A stretch of DNA of 64,000 nucleotides from Candidatus Mediterraneibacter faecavium. Lineage in GTDB: Bacteria > Bacillota > Clostridia > Lachnospirales > Lachnospiraceae. This document shows, in pieces, positions 14,218-22,449 of this stretch. The notes below the pieces were generated by a model that worked only from the letters and a program-made list of their open reading frames with translations, did not search any database and was not told the origin of the DNA. Position 1 is the stretch's first letter, and every line of letters starts with the position of its first letter. Location of the stretch: the NCBI GenBank assembly GCA_019119995.1, contig DWVY01000042.1, forward strand, positions 25,345 through 89,344, given 5' to 3'. The position numbers were made by a program, and so were the translations under genes.

Positions 14218-15714
14218 TTAACATACATGATAACGCTTCACAAGCGGCAGCATGATCTTCACTGCAAATCCTCCATGCCCGCTTCTTCCAATCTCCACTT
14301 TTCCTCCGTGCGACTCCGCGATCTGCTTTACGATCAAGAGCCCCAGCCCGTGGCGCTGTTCTCTTGTATTTGTATCGCACACCATGTAATGCGGCGCACG
14401 GTTCAGTCTGTCGATCTCTTCTTCAGAAGCGCCCGCCCCGTCGTCCTCGACTGAGATCACGCAGTATCCGTTTGTCCTTTCCGCCGTTTTCTCTGTCCGG
14501 GACGTCTTTTCTCCCGCCGGTTCTCCTGCTGCCGCTGATCTTTCTGCCGGGCAACCCGGATACGGGACGGTCACCGAGAGATAGATCGTACATCCGTCCT
14601 CATTGTGGTTCATACTGTTCTGGATCAGATTCGCGACTGCCCGCTTTATAAGTTCTTTATCTGCACAGATCAGGCAGACCGTAAGATTTTCGTCCGTTTC
14701 CCACTCAATGGGATATTTCCCGTCCACATCCATATTGATGAAATCCACAGCCGCCTGCCGGACAAGGGCAACTGCATTGATCTCTTCCTTTACAATGGGC
14801 TGCATATTGTATTCCATCTTGGACGCCAGGTTCAGGTCATTGATGAGGTTCTTGATCCTGCGGCTCTGGCGGACGATCGCGGAGGCTTTCTTTCTGTCCT
14901 CTTCCCGCAGATATCCGGAATCCGCAAGCTGCGCTGCATAGCCCATGACCATGGACAGAGGGGTGCGGATATCGTGGGATACGCCGGCGATCCAGTTGGC
15001 TCGGGCGGCGTCTTTCTTCCTGAGCTGATATTTCTGCGACTGCAGCATTTCCGAAGTCTTATTCAGATGAAATGCCAGCTCTGATAGTATGCCTTTCTCT
15101 TTTATACTGACCGGTTCTCCCTCCGGCAGTTTCCGGATCCCCTCCACGATCGGACGGACCGAGCGCAGCAGACCGGAGTTAGCGCCGATATATATAATGA
15201 GTACGAGCACCACATTTGCCGCAAGGACCGTAAGCGCAGTCTTCGGAGCGCTCTCGATCATCTGGTAATCCCAGCTCGGATACATATGCTTCCAGAAGCT
15301 CTTCTGCGGATAACCGAGGATCATCAGCCCGTCCTCCCCCACTCCGGTAAACGTGGGACAGTCATCAATATATCCCCGGGTAAGCGATGCGATCTCCGAC
15401 GCCGTATATCCGAGCGGCACCGAATCCGGCAGATTATCCGAGTGCCACAGCGCTTTCAACGTGGCATTGTCTATATAGACCGCCCAGATATCCCGGCTTT
15501 GCAGCTCTGCCTGCATCTCCCCGGACATAACATAGCCCGCCGCTGTCTCTTCCATAGACTCCGCCGCATCCTGCGCAGTCGTCCACGGTCCTCCGCCCGT
15601 AGAATGCCCGACCGTATAGAAGATCAGGAAACCGACATTAAGCGCCAGGAAGAGAAAAATACTCAGAAGCAGGATCAGGACAAATCTCCGGATCAGTTTC
15701 GGTATACTTTTCAT
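14218..15714 (-). CDS. Sensor histidine kinase
   Basis: A 498-residue membrane kinase with a membrane helix at about 11-33, an extracytoplasmic sensor region of about 125 residues, a second helix at about 160-178, a HAMP-like linker, the H-box GVSHDIRTPLS (phospho-accepting His247), an N-box NLIQNSMNHN (about 362-371) and the G-box HGLGLLIVKQ. An insertion rich in Ala, Glu, Thr and Arg (about 385-416) sits inside the ATP-binding domain. It lies 139 bp downstream of the response regulator on the same strand, and this pair is divergent from a lantibiotic-immunity type ABC transporter. It probably senses a cell-envelope peptide antibiotic, which is inference from context. Confidence 0.93.
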   Translation of the reverse strand: MKSIPKLIRRFVLILLLSIFLFLALNVGFLIFYTVGHSTGGGPWTTAQDAAESMEETAAGYVMSGEMQAELQSRDIWAVYIDNATLKALWHSDNLPDSVPLGYTASEIASLTRGYIDDCPTFTGVGEDGLMILGYPQKSFWKHMYPSWDYQMIESAPKTALTVLAANVVLVLIIYIGANSGLLRSVRPIVEGIRKLPEGEPVSIKEKGILSELAFHLNKTSEMLQSQKYQLRKKDAARANWIAGVSHDIRTPLSMVMGYAAQLADSGYLREEDRKKASAIVRQSRRIKNLINDLNLASKMEYNMQPIVKEEINAVALVRQAAVDFINMDVDGKYPIEWETDENLTVCLICADKELIKRAVANLIQNSMNHNEDGCTIYLSVTVPYPGCPAERSAAAGEPAGEKTSRTEKTAERTNGYCVISVEDDGAGASEEEIDRLNRAPHYMVCDTNTREQRHGLGLLIVKQIAESHGGKVEIGRSGHGGFAVKIMLPLVKRYHVC

Positions 15715-15766
15715 AGTCTGTCATTTCCTTTCTTTCGATTGTTCTTACTGTCATAGCTGCACACAT

Positions 15767-15861
15767 CTTATCGCTGCAGCCGTTCTTATCTCCGCACCGC
15801 TCTTATCTACGCACCGCTCTAATCTCTGTCCCTCTCCTATCTCTGCACCGCTCTTATCGGA
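15767..15861. repeat. Degenerate 17-bp tandem repeat, about six units
   Basis: On the plus strand the unit is close to CCGCTCTTATCTCTGCA and is repeated about six times with 1-4 changes each. It starts at the stop codon of the response regulator gene (15854) and fills most of the gap before the kinase gene. In the mRNA each unit reads AUAAGAGCGGUGC, purine-rich but not a canonical ribosome site. Confidence 0.8.
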
Positions 15862-16570
15862 CAGGGAACTGCCGCGCCAGGATCAGTTTGTAGCCCAGCC
15901 CTTTAACCGTCACCAACGAGACAGGCTTTGACGGATTCTCCTCGATCTTCTCCCGGATACGCCGGACATGTGCCATGAGAGAATTCTCGTATCCGTAAGG
16001 ATTGTCTCCCCATGCCGCTTCACAGAGGGCATCGATCGTCACGATCCTCCCTGCATTGCGGTACAAGGCTGACAAAAGGGCAAATTCCTTTGCCGTCAGC
16101 GGGATATGCTCCCCGTTTTTTATTACTTCCGCCCGCTCCAGATCGATCTCGCAGCCGTTCAGCTTCACAAGAGGATCTTCCTCTTTATAGCTCCTTCGCA
16201 GGACCGCCGCGATGCGGAAGAGCAGTTCTCTGGGCAGGAACGGTTTTACCATATAGTCGTCCGCCCCCAGCCCGAATCCGCGGAACTTGTCTTCATCCTC
16301 ACCCCGGGCTGTCAGGAAAAGCACCGGATAGTCTCCCGTTTCTTTCAGCTTTTCCATCAGTCCGAAGCCGTCGCCGTCCGGGAGCATTACATCGAGGATG
16401 GCCAGCTCAGGCGTGGATTCATCCGCTGCTTTCAATGCTTCTGCTGTGCTCTGCGCGGTCCGTATATTTTCGTACCCTTCTTCTTTTAATATGGATACAA
16501 CCATATCCAGCAGATCCGGCTCATCATCCACGAGCAGGATCCGCTTTCTCTTTATATAATCGGATGACAT
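15854..16570 (-). CDS. OmpR/PhoB-family response regulator
   Basis: A 238-residue DNA-binding regulator. The receiver domain (about 9-122) has the acidic pair in LLVDDEP, phospho-acceptor Asp60 in AILDVMLPDGDG, and Lys in YMVKPF. The C-terminal winged helix (about 140-235) has LTAKEFALLSALYRNAG. The start at 16570 is chosen because AAAGGAGG lies 8 nt upstream; the frame is open further up without a site. It forms a two-component system with the kinase behind it and most likely acts on the divergent ABC operon, where TGTAAGG repeats spaced by 11 and 22 bp precede the promoter. Confidence 0.94.
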   Translation of the reverse strand: MSSDYIKRKRILLVDDEPDLLDMVVSILKEEGYENIRTAQSTAEALKAADESTPELAILDVMLPDGDGFGLMEKLKETGDYPVLFLTARGEDEDKFRGFGLGADDYMVKPFLPRELLFRIAAVLRRSYKEEDPLVKLNGCEIDLERAEVIKNGEHIPLTAKEFALLSALYRNAGRIVTIDALCEAAWGDNPYGYENSLMAHVRRIREKIEENPSKPVSLVTVKGLGYKLILARQFPVR

Positions 16571-16714
16571 AGATGTTTCCTCCTTTTCCGGCAAGGTATC
16601 CCTGCGCCACCATTTTCCCATGCAGGGCGTCACCGTTTTCAGGCCGCGGCACATATCCGCCGCCAGAGATATTGTAGCACAGCAGTCCCTCATTTTGTAT
16701 TCCGTGCGGAAAAT

Positions 16715-16769
16715 GTAAGGTAAATGTAAGGCAGAGAGAAGATAGCTGTAAGGTTCGTCACTTATGATA
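16715..16769 (+). promoter_or_regulatory. Phased TGTAAGG repeats before the ABC operon
   Basis: TGTAAGG occurs at 16715, 16726 and 16748, i.e. at steps of 11 and 22 bp. A TATGAT (16764-16769) follows and lacks a good -35. Direct repeats in an 11-bp register over the -35 region are the usual binding pattern of OmpR-type activators. Control by the adjacent regulator is inferred. Confidence 0.6.
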
Positions 16770-16922
16770 AAGATACGGCGGCAGGAATCCCGCCGCTAAG
16801 TCAGATCCCCCCGATGCAGACATGGCTTCCCGGCTTGCTGCTTCGCGGGAATGAATTAAAAATAACGGCAGTCCGGCCGCTCCATCCGCAAAGCCGCGCT
16901 GCCGCAAAAGGAGATGCATGAT

Positions 16923-17678
16923 ATGAATATGATCCAGACAAGAAACCTGACCAAATCCTACGGTGACTTTACTGCAGTATCGAACTTGAACCTGCACGTT
17001 CCGAAGGGCTCTGTGTACGGCTTCGTCGGGCCGAACGGCGCAGGAAAGTCAACGACCATGAAAATGTTCCTCGGACTTACCCGCCCGAGCAGCGGCGCAT
17101 TTGTCATCGACAAAATGAGTTATCCCCACAACCGAGTAAAGATCCTGCGAAAGATCGGCTCCTTTATCGAAGCGCCCGCTTTCTACGGAAATCTTACAGG
17201 CGAGGAGAATCTCGACATAATACGGCGGATCTTAAAGCTTCCGAAGTCCGCTGTAGACGACGCGCTGGAACTTGTAGATCTTACCCCTTACAGGAAACGC
17301 CTTGCCCGCAAATATTCCCTTGGCATGAAGCAGCGCCTCGGACTTGCAGGCGCACTTCTCGGCAGGCCGCCCATCCTGATCCTCGACGAGCCTACAAACG
17401 GGCTCGATCCGGTGGGCATCCACGAGATCCGCACACTGATCCGCTCACTGCCGGACAAATACGACTGCACGGTGTTCGTTTCCTCCCATCTTCTCTCAGA
17501 AATCGAGCTGATGGCCGACCACATCGGCATATTAAACCATGGGCATCTGCTCTTTGAGGGGACGCTGGAGGAACTGAAAGAAAAAGCGGCTTTCGAGGGA
17601 TATCCGGATGACAATCTGGAAGAGATGTTCCTCGCCCTGATCGAGGAAGACAATGTAAGGCGGGGTGGTGTGAAATGA
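16923..17678 (+). CDS. ABC transporter ATPase, lantibiotic/bacitracin-resistance type
   Basis: A 251-residue ATP-binding subunit with Walker A GPNGAGKST, signature SLGMKQRLGLA, Walker B ILILDEPTNGLDP and the switch His in VSSHLLSE. Sequence style matches NisF/BcrA/CprA-like exporters that remove peptide antibiotics from the membrane. Three in-frame ATGs (16914, 16923, 16929) compete. AAAGGAG ends at 16912, so 16923 with 10-nt spacing is best. The next gene overlaps by 4 bp (ATGA), and two permeases follow. The divergent two-component system probably controls the operon. Confidence 0.93.
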   Translation: MNMIQTRNLTKSYGDFTAVSNLNLHVPKGSVYGFVGPNGAGKSTTMKMFLGLTRPSSGAFVIDKMSYPHNRVKILRKIGSFIEAPAFYGNLTGEENLDIIRRILKLPKSAVDDALELVDLTPYRKRLARKYSLGMKQRLGLAGALLGRPPILILDEPTNGLDPVGIHEIRTLIRSLPDKYDCTVFVSSHLLSEIELMADHIGILNHGHLLFEGTLEELKEKAAFEGYPDDNLEEMFLALIEEDNVRRGGVK

Positions 17679-18397
17679 GTTTCCGGTTAGAATGTAAAAA
17701 GATCAGGCGGACCGGCCTGACGGCCGCATTTCTCGCAGGCAGCATCATAGCGGCGGCGCTTCCGCTCATTAACACAGCCGCGCGGCCGGATACCTTTACC
17801 GCTATATCGGGCTCTCCCGCCGCGGTCCTGGCAGGCGCGAACCTGCAGATGATCTCCATGCTGAATCTCCTGCTCGTCACAGCCGGCGCCTGCATCCTGT
17901 ACCACATCGAATACGCGGATAACGCGCTTCAGAAGATGCAGTCTCTCCCGTTCCGGGAGTCAGGGCTCTTCATCGGGAAATGCGGCATCCTCCTGCCGTT
18001 TGTGTTCATGATGTTCCTCTTTGAGGCTGCCTCTTTCTGTTTCTGCGGATGGCACTGGCTGGACGCCGGAAAAGAAGAGCTCATCGAAATGCTGCAGACT
18101 CTCGGGTTTGCACTGCTCCTCACGCTTCCGGCATCTGCGGCCGCTCTCGTGATCGCATCGGCATGCCGGAATATGTGGACCGCGCTCGGGATCGGGGTAT
18201 TATGTATCTTTATGGCTACCATGCTCCCCACGGATCACTTTATCCTCTCACTGTTCCCGTACTCCCTGCCGTTCCAGGTATTGCCGGACCTGGAGACAGC
18301 GCAGGCGGTCCGTTACTGTATTGCAGCCGTGTGCGAAGCTGCCGCCGCATGTGCCGCAGAAATGATTTATATAAAAGTCAGGAGGTTATCTGCATGA
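17675..18397 (+). CDS. ABC permease, MutE/EpiE-like (lantibiotic immunity)
   Basis: A 240-residue membrane protein with six hydrophobic segments and the short cytoplasmic start MSFRLECKKIRRTG typical of ABC-2 type lantibiotic-immunity permeases. It overlaps the ATPase gene by 4 bp and the next permease gene by 4 bp, so the three genes form a translationally coupled unit. It should form a heterodimer in the membrane with the next protein. The assignment rests on fold pattern and context; the peptide handled is unknown. Confidence 0.85.
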   Translation: MSFRLECKKIRRTGLTAAFLAGSIIAAALPLINTAARPDTFTAISGSPAAVLAGANLQMISMLNLLLVTAGACILYHIEYADNALQKMQSLPFRESGLFIGKCGILLPFVFMMFLFEAASFCFCGWHWLDAGKEELIEMLQTLGFALLLTLPASAAALVIASACRNMWTALGIGVLCIFMATMLPTDHFILSLFPYSLPFQVLPDLETAQAVRYCIAAVCEAAAACAAEMIYIKVRRLSA

Positions 18398-19164
18398 ATC
18401 TATTTACGTTAACAGCAGTCGAATTTAAGAAGATAAAGCGCTCAAAGATCATACTGATCCTGATTGCCGCCACGGTCATCCTGTGGTTCCCGAACGTTCT
18501 GAACGCGGATCTGAATTTTGATATGAGCGATATAGGGATCTCACCGGAGAACAGCTTCTTCATCCAGGGCTTCATGGGAATGGCATGGTTTATCTATCCG
18601 GCGGTCATGGTCGTAACAACCGTCATTCTCGTCCAGACGGAACGGACGAACCGGGGTATCCTCAAGATGCTCGCCCTGCCGGTCTGCACGCCACTCCTCT
18701 GCCTTGCCAAATTCATTGTCCTGGCTGTGGCCGCAGGTGCATTTGTCCTGTTTATGACTGGCGGATACTATATCGCCGCGGTTTGCGCAGGCGCGCTGAA
18801 TGACTACAGCTTCATCCTTGCGCCGGGCTATGTGCTCCCCATTGCCGGAAAACTGTATCTGGCTTCCCTGCCTATGCTGTCCGTATTCTGGCTGATCGCC
18901 GTGTGCATATCCACTCCCATATTTTCCGTGGGCGCGGGCCTCGTCTCGATCGTGCCCAGCGTACTGATCAATAATACAAAAGTATGGTTCCTCTATCCGA
19001 TGGGATACCCATTCTATCTTGTAATGAAAGAATATGGAGAAGTTGCGGAAAATATCGGGAAGAGCCCGTTGAACCTGATTCCGTGGATCCCCGTATCTGT
19101 CGGGATCACACTGATCTGTTTACTGATTTCCTGCCTGTATTTCGGGCGGGCTGAAAGGAGATAA
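18394..19164 (+). CDS. ABC permease, MutG-like (lantibiotic immunity)
   Basis: A 256-residue membrane protein with about six hydrophobic segments, second permease of the same exporter. It begins MNLFTLTAVEFKKIKRS, an N-terminal pattern shared with the preceding permease. The ATG at 18394 overlaps the preceding stop and has AGGAGG 7 nt upstream inside the end of the previous gene. A longer frame begins at 18049 but would overlap the previous permease almost entirely. It is followed 6 bp later by a small membrane protein gene. Confidence 0.85.
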   Translation: MNLFTLTAVEFKKIKRSKIILILIAATVILWFPNVLNADLNFDMSDIGISPENSFFIQGFMGMAWFIYPAVMVVTTVILVQTERTNRGILKMLALPVCTPLLCLAKFIVLAVAAGAFVLFMTGGYYIAAVCAGALNDYSFILAPGYVLPIAGKLYLASLPMLSVFWLIAVCISTPIFSVGAGLVSIVPSVLINNTKVWFLYPMGYPFYLVMKEYGEVAENIGKSPLNLIPWIPVSVGITLICLLISCLYFGRAERR

Positions 19165-19170
19165 TAAAAT

Positions 19171-19443
19171 ATGAAAGAAAAAATAATAACCGCTGTCAGC
19201 ACACTTATGCTCTTCATCCCGTGGACGATCCTGCCGCTTCGTACATTCGACTGGGCGCTGGAATCCCCGGCAGCCGAGATCATCATATACAGTTATGCAG
19301 CATTCATGATATTCAGCGGGATATTCACCCTGCTGTCCTATACGACAGCAGGTGTGAAAAATAATCTGATTTTTATTCCCCTACGATACACACGCGGATC
19401 AGGTTTGTCCTGCCCGGGATGCCCAGCGGGATCCCGCCGGTAA
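19171..19443 (+). CDS. Small membrane protein at the end of the ABC operon
   Basis: A 90-residue protein with two hydrophobic segments (about 5-24 and 34-56), beginning 6 bp after the second permease with AAGGAG upstream. I do not recognise a family. The last 24 residues (from about 67) are encoded antisense to the 3' end of the pyruvate kinase gene and have no membrane or family character. This suggests that the original end was lost and the frame now runs on into the neighbour. The first part may still work with the exporter. Confidence 0.6.
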   Translation: MKEKIITAVSTLMLFIPWTILPLRTFDWALESPAAEIIIYSYAAFMIFSGIFTLLSYTTAGVKNNLIFIPLRYTRGSGLSCPGCPAGSRR

Positions 19444-20794
19444 ATACGATCTTGTCCCCCTCTTCCACGACGCCGTGGGCCTGTGCCGCCTCGATGGCGC
19501 GCAGGCAGAGGATCTCAGAACTGTACTCTTCACGTATCTGCATCGGCAGGATCCCCCATGAAAGGTTGAGCTGTCTGCACACTCTCCATGAGCTGGAGCA
19601 GCCTGCGATCAGGCAGTCCGGGCGGTACTTGGATATCATGCGCGCCGTATTTCCCGTCTTGCTTACAGCAAGGATGGCGTTTGCCTTCAGGTCAATGGCC
19701 GTCATACAGGTGGCATGGGAGATCGCGTTTGTGATATCCGGATCTTCGCTTCTGGCCCTGCTGCGGAAGATCCCGTTATAATCAATATTGCGTTCCATGT
19801 GGACTGCGATCTTCACCATCATCTTGAGTGCTTCCACCGGGTATTTTCCGGCTGCCGTCTCTCCGGACAGCATAATCGCACTTGTTCCCTGCGCGATCGC
19901 ATTTGCCACGTCTGTCGTCTCTGCTCTGGTCGGACGGGGATGGACCATCATGGAGTCAAGCATCTGGGTCGCGGTGATGACCACCTTGCCGGCCTCGTAG
20001 ACTTTCTGGATGATTCTCTGCTGGATGATCGGCACATGCTCCAGGGGGATCTCCACTCCCATGTCTCCCCTTGCGATCATGATGCCGTCCGCTTCCTCGA
20101 TGATCGCATCGATGTTATCCACGCCCTGCTGGTTCTCGATCTTGGCGATGATATGGATCTCCTGGCCGCCATTGTCGTTGAGGAGCTGGCGCATCTCCCG
20201 GATGTCTTCAGCCGTCCTCGTAAATGACGCAGCCACGAAGTCAAACTCTTCCTGGATCCCGAACAAAAGATCATCTCTGTCTTTCGGGCTGATAAACGGC
20301 ATCTTCAGCTCTACCCCCGGCACATTGACGCCCTTATGGTCTGAAATATCTCCGCCGTTCTTTACAATACAGACGATATCCTTGTCTACGATATTTACAA
20401 CTTCCATGCCGACAAGTCCGTCGTCGATCAGTATGGAGTCCCCCGGCTTCACATCTTTATACAGATCCTTGTATGTGATCGTCACCCGGTCCTGCGTCCC
20501 TTCGATCTCGTCATTGACAAGAGTAAATTCCTGGCCTTCTTCCAGTGTAACCTTCTTATCTTTAAAACATCCGATACGCACTTCCGGTCCTTTCGTATCG
20601 AGAAGCGCTGCGATAGGCTTGTCAAACTGTTTACGCAGTGTCTTCAGCTTCTCCAGACGCACCTTCTGCTCTTCATGTGTGCCATGTGAAAAGTTAAAAC
20701 GCGCTACATTCATGCCCTCTCTGATCAGAGCCTCAAGAACGCCCTCCCTGTCAGTGGCCGGTCCAAGTGTACAAATGATCTTTGTCTTTCTCAT
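19373..20794 (-). CDS. pyk: Pyruvate kinase
   Basis: This enzyme makes pyruvate and ATP from phosphoenolpyruvate and ADP in the last step of glycolysis. The 473 residues begin MRKTKIICTLGPA and show NFSHG (substrate Asn), the metal-binding IIAKIEN and MIARGDMGVE stretches, and ITATQMLDSM. The length matches the short form; the C-terminal PEP-utiliser-like domain of Bacillus enzymes is absent. Its last 71 bp overlap the convergent small membrane protein gene. A leader hairpin (20830-20860) and an extended -10 lie upstream. Confidence 0.97.
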   Translation of the reverse strand: MRKTKIICTLGPATDREGVLEALIREGMNVARFNFSHGTHEEQKVRLEKLKTLRKQFDKPIAALLDTKGPEVRIGCFKDKKVTLEEGQEFTLVNDEIEGTQDRVTITYKDLYKDVKPGDSILIDDGLVGMEVVNIVDKDIVCIVKNGGDISDHKGVNVPGVELKMPFISPKDRDDLLFGIQEEFDFVAASFTRTAEDIREMRQLLNDNGGQEIHIIAKIENQQGVDNIDAIIEEADGIMIARGDMGVEIPLEHVPIIQQRIIQKVYEAGKVVITATQMLDSMMVHPRPTRAETTDVANAIAQGTSAIMLSGETAAGKYPVEALKMMVKIAVHMERNIDYNGIFRSRARSEDPDITNAISHATCMTAIDLKANAILAVSKTGNTARMISKYRPDCLIAGCSSSWRVCRQLNLSWGILPMQIREEYSSEILCLRAIEAAQAHGVVEEGDKIVFTGGIPLGIPGRTNLIRVCIVGE

Positions 20795-20829
20795 AATCTT
20801 TCCTTTCCGGATGACTCCTTGCTTTAATG

Positions 20830-20875
20830 AACGGTCAGTGCTTTCATCAGATGAACCGTTAAAGTTATTATAACA
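20830..20875 (-). promoter_or_regulatory. Extended -10 and leader hairpin of pyk
   Basis: On the minus strand TGTTATAAT (20867-20875) is an extended -10 without a clear -35. About 7 nt later AACGGT/ACCGTT (20830-20835 with 20855-20860) forms a short hairpin at the 5' end of the mRNA, possibly stabilising it. Confidence 0.4.
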
Positions 20876-20922
20876 TCATCACAGGTTCAATATCCAGAGA
20901 GAAATATATTCGATATCACATT

Positions 20923-21156
20923 TTACTCCTCAAATTCCAGTGTCAGATACTTAAACCGTTCATCGCTCCACTTTTTAACGACCTTTCCAGATCTGGTCTT
21001 TAACCGTTCCCGGTTTTTGAAATTGCCGCTTGCTCCATATGCATGCTCGATCATATACCAGTAAGAGGTCGGAAGTTTATTCTCTTCCACCTGCAGTATA
21101 TCGCCTATCTCGCAGCAGTCCGGTGTCTCGGTTGTAAAATCCATCAGTCTTCCCAT
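20923..21156 (-). CDS. Small protein of unknown function (77 aa)
   Basis: I do not recognise this family. The 77-residue protein is soluble and begins MGRLMDFTTETPDCCEIGD. It has aromatic residues in the middle (SYWYMIEHAYG) and a basic stretch KTRSGKVVKKW near the C-terminus. GGAGG lies 9 nt before the ATG, which favours a real gene. It sits alone between pyk and the chromate transporter genes, all on the minus strand. Confidence 0.6.
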   Translation of the reverse strand: MGRLMDFTTETPDCCEIGDILQVEENKLPTSYWYMIEHAYGASGNFKNRERLKTRSGKVVKKWSDERFKYLTLEFEE

Positions 21157-21269
21157 CGTTCATTTCCTCCAGTTCTCCTGATTTGATCCAATATCCATTA
21201 TACTCTCATTCCTAGATCTTTTCAGCTGCCCACCGCAGTCTGTTACTGTCTCTTCCCGGAACACCGCCT

Positions 21270-21842
21270 TCAGTGGATCCCGGCTCCGATCACGGATACA
21301 ACTGTATTGACGACTCCCGCCAGGGCCATCACCCAAATGGGATTCATCCGGCATTTTTTGAGCAGCACCAGGCATCCGGCAAATATGACCACCATGATCC
21401 AGTTTGTCTTTGACAAAGCTACCGCTGCATCACTTCCCCAGAACGCGGTGATCAGGATCGAGATCCCTGCCGAAGCGATCAGCGCCACCACCGCCGGCCT
21501 GAGAGAATCCAGGATCCCCTGCAGCATAGCCATATCCCGATATTTCAAATACAGTCTGGCCAGTACTGTCACTATGATACAGGAGGGCAGGATACACCCC
21601 AGGGTCGCCGTCAGCGCCCCCGGTATCCCTGCAATCTTGATCCCTACGAATGTAGCGGAATTGATCGCGATCGGTCCCGGCGTCATCTGGGAGATCGTGA
21701 TCAGATCTGTAAATTCTTTCATGCTCAGCCAGCCGTGCTCTGTGACGACCTGTCCCTGGATCAGAGGCAGGGCCGCATATCCTCCTCCGAAGCTAAAGAG
21801 CCCGATCTGCAGAAAACTCAAGAACAATTTCAGATATATCAT
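21270..21842 (-). CDS. chrA: Chromate transporter family, second half-protein
   Basis: A 190-residue membrane protein of the CHR family, with the motif LFSFGGGYAALPLIQ near the N-terminus and QMTPGPIAINSATFVG. Short CHR proteins are single-domain halves that work as heterodimers encoded by gene pairs. The start at 21842 has AAAGGAG 9 nt upstream and overlaps the stop of the preceding half by 4 bp (ATGA), a coupled pair. Members export chromate, but in gut anaerobes the natural substrate may differ, so the transported anion is uncertain. Confidence 0.9.
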   Translation of the reverse strand: MIYLKLFLSFLQIGLFSFGGGYAALPLIQGQVVTEHGWLSMKEFTDLITISQMTPGPIAINSATFVGIKIAGIPGALTATLGCILPSCIIVTVLARLYLKYRDMAMLQGILDSLRPAVVALIASAGISILITAFWGSDAAVALSKTNWIMVVIFAGCLVLLKKCRMNPIWVMALAGVVNTVVSVIGAGIH

Positions 21843-22405
21843 TTCTTCCCGCTCCTTTGCCCTGCAATAGTCCTGACAGCTCCGATCAGCGCGCATACAA
21901 GGATCACATAGACCGCATTCACGCCAAAAAAGCACGTAGCGGCAAAGGCGGTCGCCATGATCAAAACGGAGGCCGGATTTTTCTCATGGATGATCCCGCC
22001 TGCCATCTCGAATACTACAGCCGCGATCACAGCCCCCACTCCCGCCTGCATTCCTTCCAGCATCAGGCTCACAACATAATTACTCTGAAATGCATTATAA
22101 AAGACTGATATAAGAGATATGATCACGAAAGGCGGGATGATCGTTGCGGTTATAGCGGTCAGCGCGCCTGTTATCCCTGCCAGTTTATAGCCGACAACGA
22201 TAGCCCCGTTTACAGCAATAGCCCCCGGGGAAGACTGCGCGATCGCGATCAGATCCAGCATTTCATCATCTTTTATCCAGTGATATTCATCTACGAATTT
22301 CTTCTTCATCAGCGTGACGATCACATATCCTCCGCCAAATGTAAAAGCGCTCAGATATAATGTTGAAATAAAGATCTTCCATAATACTTTCTTCTTCGTC
22401 TCCAT
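21839..22405 (-). CDS. chrA: Chromate transporter family, first half-protein
   Basis: A 188-residue CHR-family membrane protein with the N-terminal motif AFTFGGGYVIVTLM and AQSSPGAIAVNGAIVVG, homologous to its downstream partner. AAAGGAG lies 7 nt before the ATG. It begins 44 bp after the MetH/MetF-type gene ends on the same strand and may be cotranscribed with it. The two halves together make a complete 10-12 helix transporter. The substrate is not certain. Confidence 0.9.
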   Translation of the reverse strand: METKKKVLWKIFISTLYLSAFTFGGGYVIVTLMKKKFVDEYHWIKDDEMLDLIAIAQSSPGAIAVNGAIVVGYKLAGITGALTAITATIIPPFVIISLISVFYNAFQSNYVVSLMLEGMQAGVGAVIAAVVFEMAGGIIHEKNPASVLIMATAFAATCFFGVNAVYVILVCALIGAVRTIAGQRSGKK

Positions 22406-22449
22406 TGTCCGTCTCCTTTATCCCGGGTTTACTGGTTCCTGCTTTCGGA

